Shown here: positions 14,575 through 21,440 of the stretch, in pieces
How positions within the stretch are numbered: the stretch's first letter is position 1
Layout of the letters: the number at the start of each line of letters is the position of its first letter
Virus record (IMG/VR): IMGVR_UViG_3300050821_009289
Location: 1-26,596 of that record
DNA length: 26,596 bases
Direction: 5' to 3' (one strand)
DNA from: a virus
Notes under the pieces: generated by a model
Database searches by the model: none
Told to the model about the DNA's origin: nothing
Seen by the model: the letters and a program-made list of their open reading frames with translations, nothing else
Translations under genes and position numbers: made by a program

Positions 14575-15932
14575 GCTTTCAATTCTTCCGGCACTCCATA
14601 AATCGCACCCTCTCTAACGATTTCACAGTTAGAATTTTTAGGCCAACACTCAACAATCACCTTTTTGTAAAGACCATGAGCTATGGCCAAGGCCAACGAT
14701 TGGTTTCCGCAAAACAGTTTACAACCTGCTATGACCCTCGCCAACTCCAAAGCATCCTTCGTTGGTCGATAATCAAACTTGCAATGCGGCGCGAATCCAC
14801 AGAACACTTCATATTCTTGAGGCGTGCCAACAAATGTCATCTGCCGGTGAAATTTCTCAATGAAGCGAGTCCAGGGGAAGTCCCAATTTTGATAACGCGC
14901 GGTGCGGTTCACCACAATCGGTGTAGTTACAATCGGGTCATTGACTCTCAGCCATGGCTCCGTTGGAAGTGGCAAATGGAAAGCGTCCATGTGGAGCTTC
15001 AGTATTGAATCGAAGTCACGCGCACTGCGCCGTCCCCAAGGGATGCGGAATCGGTTTAAGTCGCAATCAGTGCTGAACGGAGTGCCGTGGGTATAGCGGC
15101 AACTGACAACATAATCCTGAGCCTCAATTAGTGGTCGAAGATTATCTACCGTGTCAGCTTCGCCGCCCATGCGCTGCCAGCGGCTTGCGAGTGGATATGG
15201 AAATTTATTGTCAGGAGAGACGAATAGCGCCCCACCCCCAAGGGCTTTCATCCCTGCTAGACCGTAAATGCAATCTCCTTGGTCGAGAGAATGATGGAAT
15301 ACCTTGAATGGCTTTTTGTCTGGAGGAAGCACACTCAACAGGCTGTGAAACCCAAACTGCCCGCGCCATTGATTGGGCACTCCCTGCCACTCCTTGGTAT
15401 TCCACGAGCGCCCCTCGAAAGAAAATTGCCTAGCCAATTCTGGCGGCATGAAATTCATGCCTTGAGCTTCGAGTTCTTTTCGAAAGCGAACTGAGATGCA
15501 CGAGTCCTCGGGATGGTCTTGACCTATTGGAAGTTTCGAGCAAGCTTCAAGCAGTCGTTTGGATCTCCAACTAAAGCCGCCGTTGCCGACAGTATTAGTC
15601 GGTTGAAACGGAGCGCCACCGAAATCGTAGTTGTAAAATTGATCGGTCCAAGCACTTCCATTAAGGACGAATCCATCAGCCTGAACGAGAAGGCAATACT
15701 TCGTATCAACATAACGGTGAAGGTCACGAATGCAGAATTTTGAATAGGCTTCCAATCCATTGAGTGGTGGGATTTTAACCGTGTAATGGGTTGGAATTGG
15801 TTTGTCGGTGAGCAGCTTGACGGACTGCACTTCAATTTCACACAACGACCGTTCGATAGCTTTCAACGCCAAGTGAACCTTGGGGGTTGTATCAATGGCA
15901 ACGAGTGTCGTATGGAAAAGGATAGTCTTCAT
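14571..15932 (-). CDS. DUF5672 domain fused to a GT-B/GT9-like glycosyltransferase domain
   Basis: 453 aa, two domains. Residues 1-~210 match DUF5672: LVQADGFVLN where the family has a YDG-type acidic loop, FGGAPF, VGNGGFSWRS and HPEDSCIS, ending LARQFSFEG. This domain is found in predicted glycosyltransferases of polysaccharide clusters. Residues ~245-453 resemble the C-terminal half of heptosyltransferase-like GT-B proteins: IVVNRTARYQN, MTFVGTPQEYEVF, ELARVIAGCKLFCGNQS and LAIAHGLYK form a nucleotide-sugar pocket. The fusion would add two linked sugars, or one domain may bind and one transfer. ATGA overlaps join it to both neighbours. Of the GT-like genes here it is the surest. Confidence 0.82.
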   Translation of the reverse strand: MKTILFHTTLVAIDTTPKVHLALKAIERSLCEIEVQSVKLLTDKPIPTHYTVKIPPLNGLEAYSKFCIRDLHRYVDTKYCLLVQADGFVLNGSAWTDQFYNYDFGGAPFQPTNTVGNGGFSWRSKRLLEACSKLPIGQDHPEDSCISVRFRKELEAQGMNFMPPELARQFSFEGRSWNTKEWQGVPNQWRGQFGFHSLLSVLPPDKKPFKVFHHSLDQGDCIYGLAGMKALGGGALFVSPDNKFPYPLASRWQRMGGEADTVDNLRPLIEAQDYVVSCRYTHGTPFSTDCDLNRFRIPWGRRSARDFDSILKLHMDAFHLPLPTEPWLRVNDPIVTTPIVVNRTARYQNWDFPWTRFIEKFHRQMTFVGTPQEYEVFCGFAPHCKFDYRPTKDALELARVIAGCKLFCGNQSLALAIAHGLYKKVIVECWPKNSNCEIVREGAIYGVPEELKA

Positions 15933-16138
15933 CCAAACGGGTTAAGTATCTTGTTCGCCAAACATTCAGGGTGATGCCCACGGCCTGTGCTGTCCAATTG
16001 CATCTCACAGCAATTGCAAACGGGAAATCCGTTTTCTTCGTTGAATCCAATCATCTTACTGGCGGCGGAGAGCAGTTCTGCATGACGAGCTTTCAACCGA
16101 GATAACTCGTCCATGAGGTTTTGAACAGTCTCACTCAT
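15929..16138 (-). CDS. Small coiled-coil protein with a Cys/His cluster
   Basis: 69 aa. Residues 1-32 form a heptad-like helix; CNCC (41-44) with HHPEC (55-59) make a probable zinc site. Small phage proteins with a leading helix and a PVCxCC...HHPxC tail are common and uncharacterised. ATGA overlaps at both ends. Confidence 0.68.
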   Translation of the reverse strand: MSETVQNLMDELSRLKARHAELLSAASKMIGFNEENGFPVCNCCEMQLDSTGRGHHPECLANKILNPFG

Positions 16139-16521
16139 CGAAGTGCAACGCCGCGATATTGACCAAGCACTTCTGTCATCGTTCTCGTTTTCATCGCAGC
16201 CAGAACTTCGCCCAATCGCGGTAGCGTCTTTTCCATGATGCGAGTGTGAGCCTTGGCCTTCTTTTCTGCCTCCGCCTTTTTCTTCGATGCGTCAATCTCG
16301 GTAACGCGCTCGCGAGTTTCAAGTTGGGTGCGTTTGCCTTTGGTCAAGTCAGAGCGCATTAACTCAAAGCGCGTCTTCTCCAACTCACCAAACAGTTCGG
16401 CGGATTCTTTCCGTAACTCGGTTTCTTCGACAACCAAACTTTCGGCCTTGCGATGAGCACGTTCGATAGCGTGAAGAACCTGATCCTCAGTTTTCCAGAT
16501 TTTGGCGGGGCGGGAGTTCAT
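16135..16521 (-). CDS. Coiled-coil protein, function unknown
   Basis: 128 aa from the ATG at 16521 (ATGA overlap with the 33-aa peptide stop), preferred over the ATG at 16539, which lies inside that small gene. It is almost all charged helix (about 15-110), K/E/R-rich. Could be an assembly or DNA-associated protein; no family recognised. Confidence 0.68.
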   Translation of the reverse strand: MNSRPAKIWKTEDQVLHAIERAHRKAESLVVEETELRKESAELFGELEKTRFELMRSDLTKGKRTQLETRERVTEIDASKKKAEAEKKAKAHTRIMEKTLPRLGEVLAAMKTRTMTEVLGQYRGVALR

Positions 16522-16619
16522 CGTTTTTCCCAAGGCCATTTTTCAGTTACAAGCGTGCAAATTACGAAAGCACCACAAATAATCCCGACGCATAACGCAA
16601 TTGAATCTGGCCAACTCAT
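16518..16619 (-). CDS. 33-aa single-span membrane peptide
   Basis: A short frame with ATG 16619 overlapping the upstream stop and TGA 16518 overlapping the next ATG, both as ATGA. One hydrophobic span covers about residues 6-24 (SIALCVGIICGAFVICTLV), followed by a basic, Trp-containing tail (EKWPWEKR), so the N-terminus is probably outside. Same length as the membrane peptide at 13664 but not similar in sequence. Possible small lysis or membrane-associated peptide; unproven. Confidence 0.62.
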   Translation of the reverse strand: MSWPDSIALCVGIICGAFVICTLVTEKWPWEKR

Positions 16620-17308
16620 TTCGCTTCCTCCAAAATCCAACAACTCGGATGCAACTGCGCCTTAATGTCTTCGCTCATATGCTTGACAATGAATGGCAGT
16701 GGGAACCACGTCTTGAGCCTCAACGGGCAGAGGCATGCAGAACAAATGTTCAACAACGCATCCTTGCTCGTCTTCAACCCGCGCTTTTCCTTCACCTCAA
16801 TCTGTTTCCGAATGCGTTCAGCAGCAGGGATGGTAAAGAACCTGCTCAAATCCCCGCGCTCGTTTAATGGACACGACACACACACCGCTGCGCGTTTCTC
16901 AGCCAACTCCTGCGAGACTGGCGATTCTCCGCTGTCCATGAAATCGGTGATAGTTTCAGCCCCGACACTAACCGCTTTTACCGCCGCAACAAGCCGATGC
17001 GAGAGATTGGGTGCCGGGGCTTGATGAAAAGACGGTGCTGGATCTGCCATGACGTAGCTTTCAGCCCCCGGAAGTGCGGCAACGCGAGTGGCGTTCACTG
17101 AGTTGACTTCGTTTTGGATGGCTGTGAGGTCCGTATTGAGCTTGAACTTTGGATTTGAAAGTCTGTGCTTTTGAAGTTCCTGACACAGCAGCTTGAAATC
17201 CCAAACGCTAGCAGGAACCACGGACCAATTTTGCCACCCGGTAAGAGCCTGCCGATACAAGAAGCCCCCCGGCGGGCATTGTGTTGTTGATTTAAGTTTG
17301 TAACCCAT
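16616..17308 (-). CDS. Cys-cluster protein of unknown function
   Basis: 230 aa. The N-terminal third has CPPGGFLYRQALTGW (11-25), then KHRLSNPKFKLNTD (47-60), a pattern seen in uncharacterised proteins of environmental phages. A Pro/Ala linker covers 80-102. The C-terminal part has CVSCP (143-147), C189-x-x-C192-x-C194 and C223, likely a metal site (zinc or Fe-S). ATG 17308 follows the 52-aa gene stop by 2 nt. I do not recognise the function. Linkage to the radical SAM and GT genes raises the possibility of a redox or partner role. Confidence 0.72.
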   Translation of the reverse strand: MGYKLKSTTQCPPGGFLYRQALTGWQNWSVVPASVWDFKLLCQELQKHRLSNPKFKLNTDLTAIQNEVNSVNATRVAALPGAESYVMADPAPSFHQAPAPNLSHRLVAAVKAVSVGAETITDFMDSGESPVSQELAEKRAAVCVSCPLNERGDLSRFFTIPAAERIRKQIEVKEKRGLKTSKDALLNICSACLCPLRLKTWFPLPFIVKHMSEDIKAQLHPSCWILEEAK

Positions 17309-17310
17309 AA

Positions 17311-17469
17311 TTATTCAAAACAGTTGTTACCCACCCATTTAGTGCCGTCTGCGTGAATTGTGAGAAGCTGTCTCCAATTCGATTTACGCTTTCTCTTGTC
17401 TGGAAACCGTCGCTTCTCGCCAGTGAAGAAAGCCTCACGGTCGTTCTTCTTACGATTCGGTATCTTCAT
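17311..17469 (-). CDS. 52-aa very basic protein, first gene of the leftward run
   Basis: A short frame, ATG 17469 to TAA 17311. 15 of 52 residues are Lys or Arg, concentrated in the first 33 (KRRFPDKRKRK); the rest is a small W/H-containing end. Likely nucleic-acid binding. It is the first leftward gene beside the divergent control region and lies 2 nt ahead of the next gene. No good Shine-Dalgarno. Confidence 0.6.
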   Translation of the reverse strand: MKIPNRKKNDREAFFTGEKRRFPDKRKRKSNWRQLLTIHADGTKWVGNNCFE

Positions 17470-17548
17470 GCTGTGGTTTTACACCATCCAAAATCAGAAC
17501 GCAAGATTTTTCTTGCACTAGTTGCACGTTTGTGTTAATCCTCACCGT
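17470..17548. promoter_or_regulatory. Divergent control region with repeat operators
   Basis: 79 nt between divergent genes. A perfect inverted repeat GCAAGA-TTTT-TCTTGC covers 17501-17516. A direct repeat TTGCAC-TAG-TTGCAC covers 17513-17527, with 9-bp spacing that would suit a ribbon-helix-helix dimer pair; such a protein is encoded at 17549. Leftward, TTGCGT (17504-17499) and TAAAAC (17481-17476) are 17 nt apart; rightward, TTGCAC (17513-17518) and TAATCC (17536-17541) also have a 17-nt spacer. Both are weak promoter matches and place starts very near the start codons. Confidence 0.5.
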
Positions 17549-17686
17549 ATGGCAAAATCTGTCAAACACATTCGCATCACAGTTCCAAAGGATATTCACA
17601 GCAAATTAAAAGGCCAAGCTGCTTTCTGCGGCAACACGTTGGCTGAATGGATTGTGAAGATCCTCAAGACTGCGGCCTACAAATGA
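17549..17686 (+). CDS. Ribbon-helix-helix (Arc/CopG-like) regulator
   Basis: 45 aa, a typical minimal RHH length. The basic strand HIRITVPKDIHSKLK gives the DNA-reading beta ribbon; GNTLAEWIVKILKTAA is the second helix with the usual hydrophobic pattern. Such proteins form dimers that bind short repeats. It lies next to repeats in 17501-17527 and so may repress both divergent operons (inference). Start ATG 17549; its stop overlaps the ATG of the methyltransferase (ATGA), so the two are co-translated. Confidence 0.7.
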   Translation: MAKSVKHIRITVPKDIHSKLKGQAAFCGNTLAEWIVKILKTAAYK

Positions 17687-18180
17687 ATAGCGTCCACTAT
17701 AGCAGCAACAAAGACGAGTGGGAGACACCTCCTGAGATTTTCGATCCGCTGGATGCGGAGTTTGATTTTGATTTGGACCCTTGTGCCGATGCTCGAAACA
17801 GAAAATGTCAGTTATACTTGAGTAAAGAAACCGACGGTCTGTCACAAGATTGGAGTGAGTGTGTTTCAAAATCTGGATGGAGTTCTGCCTTCATAAATCC
17901 GCCTTTCAGCACACTAAAATCGTGGATTGAAAAGTGCGCCAAAGAATCCAAGAAAGGCATGACCTGCGTAATGCTCATTCCCTCTCGCACTGACACTCGC
18001 GCTTGGCACACTTACATCTACGACGCAAAGCTGTGGAGATTTAGACCGGGTGTTGAAGTGCGATTCCTTCCGGGAAGGGTAACATTTTGGGAGAACGGCA
18101 AACCGGCAGTATCAAAGAAAACGGGGAAACCGCAATGTGCTCCGTTCCCATCGTGCATCGTGATTTTCAGACCAACATAA
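17683..18180 (+). CDS. Phage DNA N6-adenine methyltransferase (Dam-type, PF05869-like)
   Basis: 165 aa, the normal size of this phage family. DEWETPPEIFD (11-21), LDPCAD (31-36) and NPPF (72-75) are visible. NPPF is the catalytic (D/N)PP(Y/F) motif; LDPCA lines the SAM site; MLIPSRTDT (97-105) and PGRVTFW (130-136) complete the pattern. It methylates adenine N6 in DNA, probably shielding the phage from restriction. The start at 17683 is chosen from the 4-nt overlap; the frame is open further upstream. Co-transcribed with the RHH regulator. Confidence 0.9.
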   Translation: MNSVHYSSNKDEWETPPEIFDPLDAEFDFDLDPCADARNRKCQLYLSKETDGLSQDWSECVSKSGWSSAFINPPFSTLKSWIEKCAKESKKGMTCVMLIPSRTDTRAWHTYIYDAKLWRFRPGVEVRFLPGRVTFWENGKPAVSKKTGKPQCAPFPSCIVIFRPT

Positions 18181-18194
18181 ACAAAATCAAAACT

Positions 18195-18608
18195 ATGAAA
18201 AACCTACTCGCACTTATCGTCCTATTCATCGCGTCCGTTTGCTTCGCGCAACAGCCGCCTATCGCCATCTGCCTCACGAACATCACAATCACAATAACTG
18301 ACACCAACGCTGCTGCTAATGGCACCAATACGGCTACCATCGGCAACAACACAACCATCGACCTTCATTACAACGGGTGTCCGTGCTCCGATACGGTGGT
18401 TGGATTTGTTCAATTTCGGTGCGACACCAGCAGCACCTGCGGAGGCGGTTGCCAGTCAGGCGGCAGCTTTACTCTGACGATGCCAAGAGGTGTCAACGAT
18501 ATGAGTGTGCGGATATATTCTATTTTTGGGTGCTGCACGCTAACGCACACTGATACGGTAACTCAATTTGGACATTGCGACTTGAGCAACTGTGGAGGTT
18601 GTCAGTAA
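18195..18608 (+). CDS. Secreted Cys-rich protein, function unknown
   Basis: 137 aa from ATG 18195, chosen because it opens a clear Sec signal peptide (KNLLALIVLFIASVCFA, cut near residue 18); the frame reads further back only into the methyltransferase gene. The mature part is Thr/Asn-rich, then has about 11 cysteines in GCPCSD, CGGGC, GCC and CGGC groups, consistent with disulfides outside the cytoplasm. No family recognised. An exported protein in a phage accessory island could alter the host surface or block superinfection, but nothing shows this directly. Confidence 0.7.
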   Translation: MKNLLALIVLFIASVCFAQQPPIAICLTNITITITDTNAAANGTNTATIGNNTTIDLHYNGCPCSDTVVGFVQFRCDTSSTCGGGCQSGGSFTLTMPRGVNDMSVRIYSIFGCCTLTHTDTVTQFGHCDLSNCGGCQ

Positions 18609-18635
18609 CCACACCGAAATAACGATTGAGAAATT

Positions 18636-18722
18636 ATGAGTGAATCCTGTCATCCACGCCTCAAGCGATTGGCCGAACACGGCTGCTGCGCTGCTGAAGA
18701 ATTATACGCTTGCAACTTTTGA
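18636..18722 (+). CDS. Possible 28-aa Cys-rich peptide
   Basis: Short frame from ATG 18636 to TGA 18722, four nt before the next ATG. It has a basic helix (PRLKRLAEH) and four cysteines. A GAG 7 nt upstream is a weak ribosome site. Supported only by tight fit in the gap; the overlapping GTG at 18640 in the next gene's frame is the alternative use of this DNA. Confidence 0.35.
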   Translation: MSESCHPRLKRLAEHGCCAAEELYACNF

Positions 18723-18726
18723 ACCC

Positions 18727-19062
18727 ATGACCCCAATCGAACAGGCGGCTAGAGAGTTGGCAAACGAAATTTGGAAAGATGTTCCAGAAGACGTTTTGAA
18801 CAACGGGCTGAATATCATAACAAAGGAACCGTGGTTTCCAGAAGTTCTTGCTATCATCACCCGCCACCTCCCCTCCCTTACCAAACCCCTTGAGGACGAG
18901 AACAAGAGGCTGAGGGAGGCGTTGGAAGGCGTTACCGCAGCATGGGAACGGCACAGTGGACGAATAATAGAATCACGTGGAGGGCTAGATAACGATAATC
19001 GGGTCAATGAAGTTAATGACTCCATTGAGAACGCAGCAAAAGCCCTCACCAAACCCACATGA
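18727..19062 (+). CDS. Helical accessory protein, function unknown
   Basis: 111 aa from ATG 18727. It begins TPIEQAARELANEIW, common among uncharacterised environmental phage proteins, with a leucine-containing charged coiled coil (about residues 58-78). A longer GTG start at 18640 is possible. Its stop overlaps the next start by ATGA. Confidence 0.62.
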   Translation: MTPIEQAARELANEIWKDVPEDVLNNGLNIITKEPWFPEVLAIITRHLPSLTKPLEDENKRLREALEGVTAAWERHSGRIIESRGGLDNDNRVNEVNDSIENAAKALTKPT

Positions 19063-19466
19063 ACTCACTCGAACACGCCAAAGCGGCTGCGGAAGAAATG
19101 GACATGACCGACAATCCATACTCGATTGCCATCATCCAAAAGGCCATGGATGCGTATGCGAAAGAAGTGCTGGCAGAAGACACCAAGTCCAAAGGCACTC
19201 TGATAGTCGAAAATCACCGGCTCAAAAAAGCAAACCGTGAGTTGCTGAAAGACAAGGAGCGAGTGATGGAAGTTATCAAAAATGTTTTGCACACCAATGG
19301 TGGGCCAATTGAAGCGAATGAAACTATAGATGAATGCGAATACGTAATGGTCAATCGAAACGCCTTCAACGAGTTAGAAGCCCTCGACAAAGCCGCCCTC
19401 AGGCACTGTTCGCATAACCGACGACAGCCAAATTTAACCCATGCAACAAGACGAAATGTGGATTGA
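19059..19466 (+). CDS. Coiled-coil accessory protein, function unknown
   Basis: 135 aa. An N-terminal helix with AIIQKAMDAYAKEVLAE is followed by a long K/E-rich coiled coil (about 45-80) and a basic end. No catalytic motif. The ATG at 19059 overlaps the previous stop (ATGA), and the 3' end is overlapped by the 58-aa gene (26 nt). Confidence 0.65.
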   Translation: MNSLEHAKAAAEEMDMTDNPYSIAIIQKAMDAYAKEVLAEDTKSKGTLIVENHRLKKANRELLKDKERVMEVIKNVLHTNGGPIEANETIDECEYVMVNRNAFNELEALDKAALRHCSHNRRQPNLTHATRRNVD

Positions 19467-19617
19467 GGTAAAGTGCAAGCATAATGACACTCGAATGACA
19501 CGAACCGCACCTCCAGATCCAAACACTATGATGATGCGAAAGATGGAATGGTGTGGGGAGTGCGGAAAGTTATTAGACGACCGGGAGTGGAGAGTTCCAC
19601 TTGTGGAGGACGATTAG
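19441..19617 (+). CDS. 58-aa zinc-finger-like protein
   Basis: Short frame from ATG 19441 (or 19456) to TAG 19617. It contains CKH near residue 12 and CGECGK near 40, a possible four-ligand metal site, and a Met-rich middle. It runs into the terminase 3' end, sharing the TTAG at 19614-19617, with both stops overlapping. Not recognised; probably real given the codon frame and tight junction. Confidence 0.55.
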   Translation: MQQDEMWIEVKCKHNDTRMTRTAPPDPNTMMMRKMEWCGECGKLLDDREWRVPLVEDD

Positions 19618-21398
19618 GAATAGTTCAACTCGTACGACTCGCGAAGCTTCCGAGACTTCTCGATCAAGTCAGTAATCCATTCGTGGTTTGAGTCATCTTC
19701 CTCGGTGTTCACCATCTTCTTGATTTGAAAACCACGCCGCCGTGCGCCTTCAAGCACAATCGCCGCCCAATCGTAAAGGTCGGGGCTTTGGCCTGTGCGT
19801 TCCTTCATCTTGATTTTTGATTCCACCTCTATTTTGTTGCTAGAAACCTCCTGCCACTCGCGCATACAACCATCGTCAATCACATCCTCGGTCAATCCGC
19901 GCACTTGACCGGCGACAATTGCATAGCGCGTTGACCACCACAGTTCAGTTACGAACTTTGAGTAATGCTCCTTGCAGGTCTTGAGCCGCCTCACGCCATT
20001 ACGGTCCATTATGTAATGGTCCATCGTCACAGGCCGGTCACTTGGACTGCCTCCAAACTCAACGGGATTGATATTGGCGCTCCAAACGCGAGCGAGTGAC
20101 GGCCCAAGAGAACCACGACCCGTAGAATCGTAAAACATGTTCTCTGCCGATATGCCGTTGCTCTGACAAAAGTTCCTGACCCATTCAGCGATTTGGTCCT
20201 CGGGTAACTTCGGAAGGTTTATCACAATTGGAATTATGACCGGCTTCCAGTATTTCAAAATCGTAGTGCCGGTTGTGTCTCGTCCAAACTCACCATAGCC
20301 GCCCACACAGCGATCACCACCTGCGCCACCGTAGGCGGCGTCCAATCCAAATATCTTCACTCTCGGACTTCCATCCCAAATCACATCTTCGAGAGCATGG
20401 TTCTGTTTGCACAGTTGAAAACTGATAACGCGCTTGGCGTTCAACCCACTCTTGCGAACGCCCAATGCCTGAGAATAATATTGGTGTGAGTCCTTCCCGT
20501 AACCAGCGATTACGCGCTCAATGCTGTCTTGATTTAGCATCCCTGGATATTTGTCAGCGCAACCTTCATCGAAAGTCGGACTATCCAAACCGTAGAGACA
20601 AATCGTTCGACTATTTAGGAAACGGCGATTCTTCCAAACAGCGGTCTTCGTCGGCTCGGGCATGGACTCCCAACCACACTCAGGCTCGGAGAGCTTATCG
20701 AGTGGATCATTCTGACCGATGGGATTGCCGTCGAAGATTCCTTTGTAATCGCCGCTGTTCATATTTCCGATAGACTCAAGCATTCCCGGCCCCATGAACT
20801 GCATTTCATTTCCGAGGTGGCGACGGCGCTTCTGCTTGATGCCAACGTAAGGCGCTATCGACTGAAACTCACCAGTGGCGCTCTTACAAGCAACGCAGAG
20901 CAGGCCCTTACGCATCTCACGAATTGATGCGTCGTCATCAAGGTCATCGGTCATTATCGCTTTCTTGGCGTCGAGGACGTTGCCAGCAAGCCATGGATAC
21001 TTGGTGCGTGCCTGACGAAAGAGCATTTTAATATCACCCCAAATGCGAGTTTCGATTGCAACGAGAGTTGTTGATGAAATCAGGATGAGTGTGTTGTCTG
21101 GAAACGCCCAATAGTCGGTGAGTGCATATTTGGAAATCGATCTCGTCTTGCCCGTGTCCTTCGGCCCTGTGACAATCGTGATGGTGTTATTGAGAATTTC
21201 AGTAAGAATCAAATCCGTCCAACGATTTTCATATTCGGTTGGCCAAAGAAGTTTCTCCGCTTCGCGGTAGTGAAAGAACAAACCGTTGCCCACGTCTTTT
21301 CCTTTGTGCTTGAACCTACCCCCATGCTGTATCATGTGGAACTCAATTACCAATGGGTCAGTTTCATCCGGCCATTCGGTTCCATAACGCTCAAACAT
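19614..21398 (-). CDS. Terminase large subunit
   Basis: 594 aa. Walker A is GPKDTGKT (78-85), a terminase variant; NTLILISST (102-110) is the following strand, and E198 in LGNEMQF may act as the catalytic carboxylate. The nuclease half has FGLDAAYGGAGGDR (350-363) with D353 and D362, FYDSTG (422-427) with D424, and SPDLYDW near 545-551, the usual RNase H-like acidic triad. It pumps DNA through the portal and cuts it. It lies about 10 kb from the portal gene, separated by the plus-strand island and the modification cassette. It is on the portal's strand but converges with the island; no small terminase was found. Confidence 0.93.
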   Translation of the reverse strand: MFERYGTEWPDETDPLVIEFHMIQHGGRFKHKGKDVGNGLFFHYREAEKLLWPTEYENRWTDLILTEILNNTITIVTGPKDTGKTRSISKYALTDYWAFPDNTLILISSTTLVAIETRIWGDIKMLFRQARTKYPWLAGNVLDAKKAIMTDDLDDDASIREMRKGLLCVACKSATGEFQSIAPYVGIKQKRRRHLGNEMQFMGPGMLESIGNMNSGDYKGIFDGNPIGQNDPLDKLSEPECGWESMPEPTKTAVWKNRRFLNSRTICLYGLDSPTFDEGCADKYPGMLNQDSIERVIAGYGKDSHQYYSQALGVRKSGLNAKRVISFQLCKQNHALEDVIWDGSPRVKIFGLDAAYGGAGGDRCVGGYGEFGRDTTGTTILKYWKPVIIPIVINLPKLPEDQIAEWVRNFCQSNGISAENMFYDSTGRGSLGPSLARVWSANINPVEFGGSPSDRPVTMDHYIMDRNGVRRLKTCKEHYSKFVTELWWSTRYAIVAGQVRGLTEDVIDDGCMREWQEVSSNKIEVESKIKMKERTGQSPDLYDWAAIVLEGARRRGFQIKKMVNTEEDDSNHEWITDLIEKSRKLRESYELNYS

Positions 21399-21440
21399 CT
21401 GTATTGACCTTATGGGAAGAAAGGCAGAGAGTCGAACATT

